From JAXDMU01 sp963762435 (GTDB lineage: Bacteria; Pseudomonadota; Alphaproteobacteria; ATCC43930; CGMCC-115725): a DNA stretch of 64,000 nt. The notes beneath the pieces were generated by a model, which did not search any database, was not told the DNA's origin, and saw nothing but the letters and a program-made list of their open reading frames with translations. Positions 42,995-51,322 of this stretch are shown here, piece after piece (position 1 is the first letter of the stretch; every line of letters starts with the position of its first letter). Position numbers and translations under genes: made by a program. The stretch lies in NCBI GenBank assembly GCA_963762435.1, contig CAVXLN010000010.1, positions 496,001-560,000 of the forward strand. The letters run 5' to 3'.

Positions 42995-43618
42995 ATGTAC
43001 ACGCTGCTGAGCCGCATAGGTTGGGGATCGACGATCGTCGAAGCAGCGCTGGAGCTGTCGGGCCAGCCCTATAAGCTCGATCCGGTCGAGAGCATGGAGG
43101 GCGAGCCCGACCGGGATCGCCTGCTCGCGATCAATCCGCTGGGGCAACTGCCGACGCTGCTGCTGCCCGACGGCTCGGTGATGACCGAGAGTGCGGCGAT
43201 CATCCTCCATCTCTCGGAGCTGGCGCCGCAGGCCGGGTTGGCACCGGCGCCGGGATCGGCCAACCGCGCGGCCTTCCTGCGCTGGCTCGTCTTCCTCGTC
43301 GCCGCGATCTATCCGACCTTCGTCTATGGCGACGTGCCGGCGCGGTACCTGCCCGACGAGGCCGGGCAGAAGGCGTTCCGGACATCGACGGACGATCAGC
43401 GCAAGGCGCTGTGGTTGCAGGTCGAAGGAACGGCCGGCAGCCCGTGGTTCCTTGGGCCCGAATTCTCCGCCCTCGACATCTATCTTTGGGCCATGTCGCA
43501 TTGGCGGCCGGGCCGGGCCTGGTTCGTCGAGCATTGCCCGCGGATCGTCGCCATCGCGAACGCGGTAGATGCCGACCCGCGGCTCGCCGCCGTCAAGGCA
43601 CGGAACTGGTCGAACTAA
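42995..43618 (+). CDS. Glutathione S-transferase family protein
   Basis: 207 aa from ATG 42995 (GGGAAG upstream). Thioredoxin-like N-domain (MYTLLSRIGWGSTIVEAALE, with LLPDGSVMTESAAIILHLSE as the gamma-Glu binding stretch) and an all-helical C-domain. Active-site residue near the N-terminus is Ser6 or a neighbour. Substrate unknown. Its 3' end overlaps the odd-composition cassette by 4 nt. Confidence 0.9.
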   Translation: MYTLLSRIGWGSTIVEAALELSGQPYKLDPVESMEGEPDRDRLLAINPLGQLPTLLLPDGSVMTESAAIILHLSELAPQAGLAPAPGSANRAAFLRWLVFLVAAIYPTFVYGDVPARYLPDEAGQKAFRTSTDDQRKALWLQVEGTAGSPWFLGPEFSALDIYLWAMSHWRPGRAWFVEHCPRIVAIANAVDADPRLAAVKARNWSN

Positions 43619-44232
43619 TCGCCATGGATACAGCGGTCATCTTTGCTCTTTAGCTGGAAAGCGTGACCATCCCAGACCCAGCGGCATGGGGGAATTACGT
43701 GACCGATGAAATCGCCATGGGCCAAAGGAGGCGGCGCCACGATCGTCGGTCGTCCGTCATCATCGGTACTAAACGTCGCCATTTCCACCAAGCTGGTCTC
43801 GAACACCTTCCGAATGCGTTTTGCGCCAAGCTCGTAAATGGTCACATAATAATATGATGCCCCGACCCATAACGCGACAACAAGCGTGGCAGGATCTCGG
43901 TCGAAACCGACCGGCACGAAGAGCCCGTTCGAACCTCTATCTTCCAATCGGTCTGTAAAAGACAGCGGTTGCCGACAGTAATAAATACACTGAATCCGAA
44001 GAACGTGATCAACGAGAGATGAGTTGTCGTCCGGCGGCGTTGGCACCGCTTTCGGGCCCCCTGGCTCAGTGAAATCCACATTTGGATTATGCTGGTGGAC
44101 CTCAACTCGAAAGATTTGACGGCCACTTATGATGTTGAGAGACGCGACAATCGGATGTCTTTCATTAGCCGCCGCGGTTGCGAAACCACCCGACGTCAGA
44201 ATTATGGCGAACAGTAGTATGGGAAATTTCAT
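43615..44232 (-). CDS. Small exported protein, candidate immunity protein
   Basis: 205 aa. Sec signal peptide MKFPILLFAIILTSGGFATAAAN, then a beta-rich body with four Cys (IQCIYYC; PPCRWVWD; DRCIHGD) that could form two disulfides in the periplasm. No family recognised. It starts inside the stop codon of the transglycosylase gene (ATGA), so the two are coupled. GC is about 50%, well below the neighbours. Order, export and composition suggest a periplasmic antidote to the lytic enzyme; this is inference. It could instead be an unrelated exported protein. Confidence 0.75.
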   Translation of the reverse strand: MKFPILLFAIILTSGGFATAAANERHPIVASLNIISGRQIFRVEVHQHNPNVDFTEPGGPKAVPTPPDDNSSLVDHVLRIQCIYYCRQPLSFTDRLEDRGSNGLFVPVGFDRDPATLVVALWVGASYYYVTIYELGAKRIRKVFETSLVEMATFSTDDDGRPTIVAPPPLAHGDFIGHVIPPCRWVWDGHAFQLKSKDDRCIHGD

Positions 44233-45215
44233 TTTCTGCCCCGGTGTAGAATTCTTTCCAAGACGGGAACCGGGTCGGCCGGACTTTGCCTTAGCGCCTC
44301 CGCCGCCGCTAATATCTCCGGCACGTAGTTAGGGCTTTGCTTCAGCCCGGGACCAAATTTCCAAATCGCCGCCGCTACGTTGCCATGAGTTTCTTTTAGC
44401 TTATCGGCCAACAATAGTGTACCCGCTATCACATTCTGAACGGGACTTAGCCAATCGATCTGCCCCAAATTCGGGTACTGCCCGATTAAATATTTCCTCG
44501 ACACATCGACGATTTGCATCAACCCTTCCGCATTCGAATTTTTATTATGCTTGCTTGGGTCGAAACTGCTCTCCTTATAGATGATCGCGATAACCAGCTC
44601 ATTGCTCAGCCCTGACCGATTGTTATGAGCGACCACCTCCTTGATCTGATCGTAGGTCAGAGCGTTCGGATCGCCCGCCGCGTGCGCCGCCGCAGGATGC
44701 GGCAAGCGCTGCTGCGCGCGATGCGCCGGAACATCCTTCGGCACGCTGGTTCCCCCAGCGCCGGCACGCCTATAGGCCGCCTTCAGGAAGTTAGGCCAGC
44801 CCTCGACGCCGACCTCCCCGATGGCCGTGGCGAGATGATCGCCCGCTTGCGCAAGATCCCCCGCCGTGCGCGCGGTAACCGCCTTCGCCGCTGCGGCGCG
44901 CAAGGCGCGCACCGTTTTCAGGCTGGCATCATGAGCCAGATAGCGATCAAGGAACGCGTCGTCATCGAGCGACCCGGCATCGCTCCAATGATCGATCAGT
45001 CCCGACAGGTGACCGGCCACCGCCGGATCGTTCCAGCCCTGCCGGAAGCGCCGGCTCGACGGCATGGAAAGCTGTGCATGGGTCAGAAGCGCCTGGGCCA
45101 GGCCGTGGCCGCCGGCAAGGGAATGCTGCTCGTCGCGCCACCCTGCCTTCATCGCCGGCAACCCGCCACCGGCCCATCGGCCACGAGCGTCACGCGGCTC
45201 ATCGGGATTGAACAT
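44229..45215 (-). CDS. SLT lytic transglycosylase fused to a novel N-terminal domain (toxin-like)
   Basis: 328 aa, no signal peptide. Residues 1-17 MFNPDEPRDARGRWAGG resemble the PRDxxGRW tag I know from phage-head-type and toxin proteins. Residues 32-150 are an Ala-rich helical domain (SLAGG ... LIDHW ... LRAAAA ... VEGWPNFL) shared with the protein at 57318. A linker follows, then from about residue 188 a GH23 lysozyme-like transglycosylase domain: catalytic Glu215 in IIYKESSFDP, AEGLMQI at 229-235 and NVAAAIWKFG. GC drops from about 69% to 48% at the junction near 44,645. It overlaps the small exported gene downstream. Probable role: cleavage of peptidoglycan in a target cell or during phage-like entry. 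Confidence 0.85.
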   Translation of the reverse strand: MFNPDEPRDARGRWAGGGLPAMKAGWRDEQHSLAGGHGLAQALLTHAQLSMPSSRRFRQGWNDPAVAGHLSGLIDHWSDAGSLDDDAFLDRYLAHDASLKTVRALRAAAAKAVTARTAGDLAQAGDHLATAIGEVGVEGWPNFLKAAYRRAGAGGTSVPKDVPAHRAQQRLPHPAAAHAAGDPNALTYDQIKEVVAHNNRSGLSNELVIAIIYKESSFDPSKHNKNSNAEGLMQIVDVSRKYLIGQYPNLGQIDWLSPVQNVIAGTLLLADKLKETHGNVAAAIWKFGPGLKQSPNYVPEILAAAEALRQSPADPVPVLERILHRGRK

Positions 45216-45385
45216 CGTCGATTTCTCGCATCTTCTGGATGATGAATTCGTTCTTATTATGTTCCATTCATGCAGTCAAGCCGGGTGCTGCGGTTATCCA
45301 CAGGCCGGCGCGTGCAACGTGCGCATGGCGCGGCGGGCGCGATCCGTGCTACCTCGCCCTATACTTTCCGATCGGAGCAACCACG

Positions 45386-45967
45386 ATGATCGATGCGCAT
45401 GCCCTGAACGCGCTATTCAACGAGGCCCGCACGCATAATGGCTGGCAGGACAAGCCGGTCGACGAAACCCTGCTGCGACAGGCCTTCGATCTCGCCAAGA
45501 TGGGGCCGACCAGTGCCAATTGCAGCCCGATGCGCGTCGTCTTCGTGACCTCGAAGGCAGCGAAAGAGCGGCTCCGCCCGGCACTCTCGGCGGGCAATCT
45601 CGAAAAGACCCTGGCGGCGCCGACGACAGCGATCCTGGCCAATGATTCGAAATTCTACGACCATCTGCCGAAGCTGTTTCCGCATGCCGATGCGCGGCCC
45701 TGGTTCGCCGGCAACGAGCAGGTAGCGGCGATCACGGCGATGCGGAACGGCACCCTGCAGTCGGCATATCTCATCCTGGCGCTGCGCGCGGTCGGCCTCG
45801 ATTGCGGCCCGATGTCGGGCTTCGACAATGCCAAGGTCGATGCCGAGTTCTTCCCGGACGGTCAGATCAAATCGAACTTCCTGTGCAATATCGGCTATGG
45901 CGACGTGTCGAAGCTGTTCCCGCGCAGCCCGCGCTTCACCTTCGACGAGGTGTGCAAGATCCTTTAG
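45386..45967 (+). CDS. Nitroreductase-like protein, RutE/malonic-semialdehyde reductase type
   Basis: 193 aa from ATG 45386 (GGAG 8 nt upstream). FMN-dependent fold with the RutE signatures FNEARTHNGWQDKPVDE, MGPTSANCSPMRVVF, DCGPMSGFDNAKVDAEFF and FLCNIGYGD. RutE reduces malonic semialdehyde to 3-hydroxypropionate in pyrimidine breakdown; other rut genes are absent, so a general reductase role is equally possible. Converges with the dipeptidase gene, overlapping by 4 nt. Confidence 0.88.
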   Translation: MIDAHALNALFNEARTHNGWQDKPVDETLLRQAFDLAKMGPTSANCSPMRVVFVTSKAAKERLRPALSAGNLEKTLAAPTTAILANDSKFYDHLPKLFPHADARPWFAGNEQVAAITAMRNGTLQSAYLILALRAVGLDCGPMSGFDNAKVDAEFFPDGQIKSNFLCNIGYGDVSKLFPRSPRFTFDEVCKIL

Positions 45968-46524
45968 GGAGCTTGCGTCATCATCGTCTGCGGCAGGACG
46001 GTATCGCTCAGCACTGGGTAGCGGCGCGGCTGGAACAGCTGATAGTGCCACCATTCGTTACGGTAGAAATCCCAGCCGGCCGCGGTCATCAGGCCGAGGA
46101 GCGTCAACCGGTTGCGCTGCGCGTCCACCGGGATCGCGGTGACGCCGTGATGGGAGAGCGGCGAGAACTCGTCGAAGCCCGTGCCCATCTCGAGCAGCGC
46201 GCCGTCGCGGTCGATGAGGCCGAGATCGATGGCGGCACCGCGCGAGTGGGGCGAGCCGCGGCGCGGGTCGGCCAGGAATTCCGGATCGGGCCGCGCATTC
46301 CAGAGCCGCCATTGCGCCTCCGACGGCCGGAACGCATCGAAAAGCTTGAAGCGCAGGCCCAAGGCCCGCGCCAGCTCGATCGCCCGGCATAGCAGTGTTT
46401 CCGCCTCGGCATTGAGATAGCAGCCCGGACGCGCATATATCGGCTGGCCGGTGATATTGTCGGCTGTGGCGTAACGGATATCGAGCGCCACATCATGGCG
46501 CGCCTCGGTGATCTCGATCAGCAT
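45964..46524 (-). CDS. D-Ala-D-Ala dipeptidase (VanX/DdpX-like)
   Basis: 186 aa, family M15D zinc dipeptidase. Metal motifs SPHSRGAAIDLGLID (SxHxxGxAxD) and EWWHYQ (catalytic Glu and metal His) are present, with FDAFRPSEAQWRLW upstream. No signal peptide, so probably cytoplasmic, where it would recycle D-Ala-D-Ala as in DdpX. There are no van genes nearby, so vancomycin resistance is not implied. Divergent from tsaB. Confidence 0.92.
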   Translation of the reverse strand: MLIEITEARHDVALDIRYATADNITGQPIYARPGCYLNAEAETLLCRAIELARALGLRFKLFDAFRPSEAQWRLWNARPDPEFLADPRRGSPHSRGAAIDLGLIDRDGALLEMGTGFDEFSPLSHHGVTAIPVDAQRNRLTLLGLMTAAGWDFYRNEWWHYQLFQPRRYPVLSDTVLPQTMMTQAP

Positions 46525-46567
46525 CTCATCCCAAAATCCGACAGCGGAATTGAATGGCGGTCATAGC

Positions 46568-47257
46568 ATGACGGCCCGGCGCGGCCATATCCTCGCCTTC
46601 GACTGCTCGGGCGGGGCCTGTTCAGCCGCCATCTGGTCCGATGGCCGGCTTGCAGGCGCGAAGTTCCAGGCGATGGAGCGCGGCCATGCCGAAGCGCTGA
46701 TCCCGCAGATCCAGGCGGTGCTGGAAGAGGCTGGCCTCAAGCCGACCGAGCTCGACGCCGTCGCGACCACGGTCGGGCCCGGCTCCTTCACCGGCATCCG
46801 CATCGGACTCGCCGCCGCCAAGGGGCTGGCGCTTGCGGCCGAGCTCAAGATCATGGCCTTCACCAGCTTCGAGGCCGTGCTGGCCGGGCTCGGCGACGAA
46901 CAGCGCCTGGAGCGCCCGGTCGCGGTCGCCATCGACAGCCGGCGCGGCCCGGTTTTCGCCCAGCTTTTCGACCCTGACCTGAAGCCATCGGGCTCAGCCG
47001 CCTCGGTCGAGCCCGATGCGTTCGAAGCCTGGCTGCCAGACGGCCCCGTGCTGGTCCTGGGCGACGGCACCCCGGCGCTTGCTGCATTGCAGCATCGTGC
47101 CGAGGTCGAGATCGGTCCTCTGCCCAGCCGGATTCGCGCGACGGATTTGGCGCGCCACGCGGCGGCCCTCGGCCCGGCCGCCTTCGGCCGATTGCCGGCG
47201 ACACCGCTCTATCTCAGGCCGCCCGATGTGACCGTGCCCAAACCACCCCGATCATGA
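46568..47257 (+). CDS. tsaB: tRNA t6A biosynthesis protein TsaB
   Basis: 229 aa. Partner of TsaD/TsaE in making N6-threonylcarbamoyl-adenosine at position 37 of ANN-reading tRNAs. ASKHA fold with ILAFDCSGGACSAAI, the family signature TVGPGSFTGIRIGLAAAKGL and VAIDSRRGPVFAQLF. The C-terminal half is intact. Its stop overlaps rimI (ATGA), the common bacterial tsaB-rimI arrangement. Confidence 0.95.
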   Translation: MTARRGHILAFDCSGGACSAAIWSDGRLAGAKFQAMERGHAEALIPQIQAVLEEAGLKPTELDAVATTVGPGSFTGIRIGLAAAKGLALAAELKIMAFTSFEAVLAGLGDEQRLERPVAVAIDSRRGPVFAQLFDPDLKPSGSAASVEPDAFEAWLPDGPVLVLGDGTPALAALQHRAEVEIGPLPSRIRATDLARHAAALGPAAFGRLPATPLYLRPPDVTVPKPPRS

Positions 47258-47718
47258 TCGAGATCCATCCGCTTACCCCGGCCTATCTCGACCTTGCCGC
47301 CGACATTCACAAGGATGCGTTCGGCGCCGAAGCGTGGGACCGGAAAGCCATCACCGAGGTGCTGGCCATGCCGGGCGCTGTCGGCCGCATGGCGTTCGAG
47401 GGCCCCTCCGACCCGCCGCGGCCGGTCGGTTTCGCCCTCATCCTGCTGGTGGCAAGCGACGCCGAGCTGCTGACCATCGCGGTCGCGCGCGCTGATCGAC
47501 GGCGCGGAGTCGCGACCACCCTGATCGAGGATTTCTTTCATCAGGCGCTCCGTGCCGGCGCCACCAACGCCTTTCTCGAGGTCGCCGCCGACAATGCCTC
47601 GGCCCAGCGGCTCTATGCCGGAATCGGCTTTCGCAAGGAAGGCGTCAGGCGCGATTATTATCTGCGACCGGGCAATCGGCGAGTCGCGGCCCATCTGCTG
47701 CGCCGGCCGTTGCCCTGA
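47254..47718 (+). CDS. rimI: Ribosomal-protein alanine N-acetyltransferase RimI
   Basis: 154-aa GNAT enzyme. Acetyl-CoA site ADRRRGVATTLIEDFF, C-terminal RimI signature NASAQRLYAGIGFRKEGVRR DYY. Acetylates the N-terminus of ribosomal protein S18. Overlaps tsaB by 4 nt. Confidence 0.93.
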   Translation: MIEIHPLTPAYLDLAADIHKDAFGAEAWDRKAITEVLAMPGAVGRMAFEGPSDPPRPVGFALILLVASDAELLTIAVARADRRRGVATTLIEDFFHQALRAGATNAFLEVAADNASAQRLYAGIGFRKEGVRRDYYLRPGNRRVAAHLLRRPLP

Positions 47719-47955
47719 ATAGCGAAATCGTCGCAGAAGCCGTCGGTGCGGGATCCGCGATCGGCAAACTCGTGTTGCTTGCGGGATGGGCGCGGCCGCA
47801 CCCGCTTCATCCGCAGATTTGCCTGTTTTCCCGCGATCTTCTCGCTGTTTTCCACAATCGCGCCAGTGGATCTTGCGAGAGGGGCAATGCCGCCCCTGCA
47901 AGGACCCGGCATGCCCTGCGTCATTATCGTTTGTAGAATTTCCGAGTCTTGCGTA

Positions 47956-47984
47956 TTGCTTTGCACCAATCGCCTAACTATGTT
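47956..47984 (+). promoter_or_regulatory. Putative sigma-70 promoter of the mucR-type gene
   Basis: TTGCTT (47956-47961), 17-nt spacer, TATGTT (47979-47984), 34 nt before the mucR start in an AT-rich stretch. MucR proteins bind AT-rich sites and often repress their own gene, so the same region may be an operator. Confidence 0.5.
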
Positions 47985-48017
47985 GTAACCTGAATTCTAC
48001 ATTGAGGATCATCGAGC

Positions 48018-48431
48018 ATGACTGAAGAGACCGAGGCAGTAGATTTGTTGGGTCTTACCACCGAGATCGTGGCAGCACATGTGTCCAATAATACGGTGAC
48101 GCCCGAGGATCTGCCGCAGCTGATCGGCCAAGTCTACCGGTCGCTGGCTTCGATGGGAACTGCGCCCGAGCCGGTGCAGGAAAAGCTTCAGCCTGCCGTT
48201 CCGATCAAGAAGTCCGTGCATGCCGACTACATCATCTGCCTCGAAGACGGCAAGAAGCTGAAGATGCTGAAGCGGCATCTCAAGACTGCCTACGACATGA
48301 CGCCGGAAGAGTATCGCGAGCGCTGGAGCCTGCCGCCCGACTATCCGATGGTGGCGCCCAGCTATGCCAAGCAGCGCAGCAAGCTGGCCAAGGATATCGG
48401 GCTCGGCACCCGTGCGCGGCGCGACGCCTGA
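48018..48431 (+). CDS. mucR: MucR-family zinc-finger regulator
   Basis: 137 aa. Helical N-terminus (LLGLTTEIVAAHVSNNTV), then the zinc-finger DNA-binding domain YIICLEDGKKLKMLKRHLKT followed by AYDMTPEEYRERWSLPPDYP, with Cys and His in the C/H positions. MucR/Ros proteins are H-NS-like silencers controlling exopolysaccharide, motility and the cell cycle in alphaproteobacteria. Stand-alone gene in front of fur. Confidence 0.93.
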   Translation: MTEETEAVDLLGLTTEIVAAHVSNNTVTPEDLPQLIGQVYRSLASMGTAPEPVQEKLQPAVPIKKSVHADYIICLEDGKKLKMLKRHLKTAYDMTPEEYRERWSLPPDYPMVAPSYAKQRSKLAKDIGLGTRARRDA

Positions 48432-48595
48432 TCTGCCGTTCGGCAGCGCACGCCAAGACCGCGTGGGCCTGTCCCGACTGGCGAAGTGCGCTGCCGGCCC
48501 GGTTGTGGTAAGGTCAGTGATGCGGATAGGCTCGCGCGCGAGGATGCGTTATAGTCGGCGGGTCTATCGCGACGGTTCTATAGGCGGATGAAGGC

Positions 48596-49024
48596 ATGGT
48601 TTCGCACCTGGAGCAGATTTGCATCGACAAGGGGCTGAAGATGACCGACCAGCGCCGCGTGATCGCGCGCGTGTTGTCGGAAGCGGATGATCACCCCGAT
48701 GTCGAAGCGGTCTATCGCCGGGCGACCATCGTCGATCCACGCATCAGCATTGCCACGGTCTATCGCACGGTCCGCCTGTTCGAGGAGGCCAATATCCTCG
48801 ACCGGCACGATTTCGGCGATGGGCGCGCGCGCTATGAGGAGCGCTCGGCCGACCATCACGACCACCTCATCGATGTGCAGAGCGGACGCGTGATCGAATT
48901 TCAGAACGAGACGATCGAGGAATTGCAGCGGCGCGTCGCCGAGGAGCTGGGTTACAAGCTCGTCGGCCATCGGCTGGAACTCTATGCCGTGCCGCTGAAT
49001 GGCGGCCGCTCCGACCGGAGCTGA
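48596..49024 (+). CDS. fur: Fur-family metal-responsive regulator
   Basis: 142 aa. Winged helix with MTDQRRVIARVLSEADDHPD and ISIATVYRTVRLFEEANIL. Regulatory metal site in HHDHLIDVQSGRVIEF, where the usual CxxC of zinc-type Fur is replaced by Asp/Val/Gln/Ser. Alphaproteobacterial Fur/Mur proteins commonly lack this pair and may respond to Mn or Fe. Position after mucR and before miaB is usual for the lineage. Confidence 0.9.
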   Translation: MVSHLEQICIDKGLKMTDQRRVIARVLSEADDHPDVEAVYRRATIVDPRISIATVYRTVRLFEEANILDRHDFGDGRARYEERSADHHDHLIDVQSGRVIEFQNETIEELQRRVAEELGYKLVGHRLELYAVPLNGGRSDRS

Positions 49025-49076
49025 TCGCCATGGCAAGAACTGCGCGCAAAGGGCGGCGCCGGGGCGCCTTGACGGC

Positions 49077-49928
49077 GTGAACGGATTTTCCGCGAATGTG
49101 CTGAGGACGGTACGGCTCGTCGCCTATCTCCTCTTCACGCTCGGTGCCATGCCGGTTCAGGCTCTGGCGCTGCTGCTCGGCTGGCGTGGGTTCGCCCTCA
49201 GCTTCCCGGTTTTCTATCACAGCACGGTCGCCTGGATCCTGGGCTTCAAGCTGCAGGTCCGCGGCCAGCTCTCGGCCGAGCGCCCGACCCTGTTCGTGAC
49301 CAACCACTGCTCCTATCTCGATATCGAGATGTTCGGCGCCGTGATACCGGGCTCCTTCGTCGCCAAGAGCGAAGTGAAGGGCTGGCCGTTGTTCGGCTGG
49401 CTGGCGCGGCTTCAGCGCACGGTCTTCGTCGACCGGCGCGTGCGCAGCTCGGCCGAGCAGCGCGACAGCCTGACCTCGCGGCTCCAGGCCGGCGACAATG
49501 TCATCCTGTTCCCCGAAGGAACCAGCGACGACGGCAACCATGTCCGCCCGTTCAAGAGCGCCTTGTTCTCGGCGGCCGAGATCCGCGTCGGCGGCAAGCC
49601 GGTCACCGTGCAGCCGGTCACCGTCGCCTATACGCGGCTCAACGGCATGCCGATCGGCCGCGATCTCCGGCCCCGATTCGCCTGGTATGGCGATATGGAG
49701 CTGGTCGGCCATCTCTGGACCGTCGCCGGCCTCGGCATCACCGAGGTGGTGATCGACTTCCACCCGCCTGTCACGATCGACGTATTCGGCTCGCGCAAGA
49801 AGCTCGCGGAACATTGCCAGCGGGTCATCTCGGAGTCCTTGGCCGCGGCCAATGCGGGGCGCCTGCCGCCGGCCAGCGCCGCCGTGGCCGAGCCCGCGGT
49901 CGGCGGGGCCCCCGTGACGGCGACCTGA
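49077..49928 (+). CDS. plsC: 1-acyl-sn-glycerol-3-phosphate acyltransferase
   Basis: About 283 aa from GTG 49077. N-terminal hydrophobic segment (LVAYLLFTLGAMPVQALALL), catalytic NHCSYLDIE (HX4D), then VFVDRRVR and the glycerophosphate-site FPEGTSDDGNHVRPFKSAL. Makes phosphatidic acid in the inner membrane. The start is uncertain: an in-frame ATG at 48999 lies inside fur. Precedes the miaB operon. Confidence 0.88.
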   Translation: MNGFSANVLRTVRLVAYLLFTLGAMPVQALALLLGWRGFALSFPVFYHSTVAWILGFKLQVRGQLSAERPTLFVTNHCSYLDIEMFGAVIPGSFVAKSEVKGWPLFGWLARLQRTVFVDRRVRSSAEQRDSLTSRLQAGDNVILFPEGTSDDGNHVRPFKSALFSAAEIRVGGKPVTVQPVTVAYTRLNGMPIGRDLRPRFAWYGDMELVGHLWTVAGLGITEVVIDFHPPVTIDVFGSRKKLAEHCQRVISESLAAANAGRLPPASAAVAEPAVGGAPVTAT

Positions 49929-49969
49929 TTGACTGTCCCCTGATTCCTATCGAGCGTTAAGGCCATTCG

Positions 49970-51322
49970 GTGCACAAGAAGCTCTATATCAAGACCTATG
50001 GCTGTCAGATGAATGTCTATGACTCGGCCCGCATGGCCGATGTCCTGGCGCCGTTGGGATTCGCCCCGTCGGACACGGCGGACGGTGCCGACATGGTCAT
50101 CTTCAACACCTGCCATGTCCGCGAGAAGGCGGAGGAGAAGCTGTTCTCCGATTTGGGCCGGCTGAAGCCGTTCAAGCATGCCAAGACCGAGGCGGGCGAA
50201 AGGATGATCGTGGCCGTCGCCGGCTGCGTCGCCCAGGCCGAAGGGGCCGAGATCATGCGGCGGGCACCCATGGTCGACATCGTGCTGGGGCCGCAAACCT
50301 ATCACCGCCTGCCGGAGATGGTGGCGCGCGCCACGCGCCAGGCCGGCACCGGCATCCTCGATACGAGCTTTCCATCCGAGGCTAAGTTCGACTTCCTGCC
50401 TGAGGAAACGAGCGCTCCCGGCGTCTCGGCCTTTCTCTCGATCCAGGAAGGGTGCGACAAATTCTGCACCTTCTGCGTGGTCCCCTATACGCGCGGGGCC
50501 GAATATTCCCGGCCCGCCGCCGCGGTGCTGGCCGAGGCGCGCCGCTTGGTGGCATCTGGCGCCCGCGAGCTCGTGCTGCTGGGCCAGAATGTCAACGCCT
50601 ATCATGGCGAGGCCCAGGATGGCGGCGTCTGGGGCTTGGCTGACCTCGCCTATGCGCTGGCCGAGATCCCGGACCTCGCCCGCATCCGCTACATGACCTC
50701 GCATCCGCGCGATGTCGATGAGGCACTCATCCGCGCCCATGGCGAACTGCCGCAGCTGATGCCGTTCCTGCATCTGCCGGTGCAGTCGGGCAGCGACCGC
50801 ATCCTGGCCGAGATGAATCGCCGGCACACGGCGGACGAGTATCGCCGCATCATCGACCGGCTCAAATCGGCACGGCCGGATCTGGCGCTGTCCTCGGACT
50901 TCATCGTGGGCTTCCCGGGCGAGACCGATGCCGACTTCGCGGCGACGATGAGTCTCGTCGAGGAGATCACTTTCGCCAGCGCCTTCTCCTTCCGTTATTC
51001 GCCGCGCCCGGGCACGCCGGCATCCGCGATGGAGAATGCGGTCGCCGATGCCGTGGCGCAGGAACGGCTGCTGGCCTTGCAGGATCTGCTCGAGCGGCAG
51101 CAGCGGCAATTCTATGCGAGCATGATCGGCCGCACCCTCGATGTGCTGTTCGAGAAGCCGGGCCGCCATCCGGGACAGTTGATCGGCCGCAGCCCCTATA
51201 TGCAGGGCGTCCACGCCACGGCGGCGGCCGACCTGATCGGCACGGTTCGGCCGGTCAGGATCGCCGGTGCGACGCTCCAAAGCCTGGCCGGCGCTCTGGC
51301 CGAAATCGGTCGAGCGGCATGA
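49970..51322 (+). CDS. miaB: tRNA-2-methylthio-N6-isopentenyladenosine synthase MiaB
   Basis: 450 aa, GTG start. N-terminal MTTase Cys at TYGCQMN, NTCHVREKAEEK and VAGCVAQ hold one cluster; the radical SAM cluster is CDKFCTFC within GCDKFCTFCVVPYTRG. The TRAM domain is C-terminal. Adds the 2-methylthio group at A37 of tRNAs. First gene of a tightly overlapping operon miaB-phoH-ybeY-corC-lnt. Confidence 0.97.
   Translation: MHKKLYIKTYGCQMNVYDSARMADVLAPLGFAPSDTADGADMVIFNTCHVREKAEEKLFSDLGRLKPFKHAKTEAGERMIVAVAGCVAQAEGAEIMRRAPMVDIVLGPQTYHRLPEMVARATRQAGTGILDTSFPSEAKFDFLPEETSAPGVSAFLSIQEGCDKFCTFCVVPYTRGAEYSRPAAAVLAEARRLVASGARELVLLGQNVNAYHGEAQDGGVWGLADLAYALAEIPDLARIRYMTSHPRDVDEALIRAHGELPQLMPFLHLPVQSGSDRILAEMNRRHTADEYRRIIDRLKSARPDLALSSDFIVGFPGETDADFAATMSLVEEITFASAFSFRYSPRPGTPASAMENAVADAVAQERLLALQDLLERQQRQFYASMIGRTLDVLFEKPGRHPGQLIGRSPYMQGVHATAAADLIGTVRPVRIAGATLQSLAGALAEIGRAA

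Noticed and set aside
45964..46524. Vancomycin-resistance vanX
   Set aside because: Family fits, but there is no vanH/vanA/vanS nearby and the organism is Gram-negative; a recycling dipeptidase is more likely.
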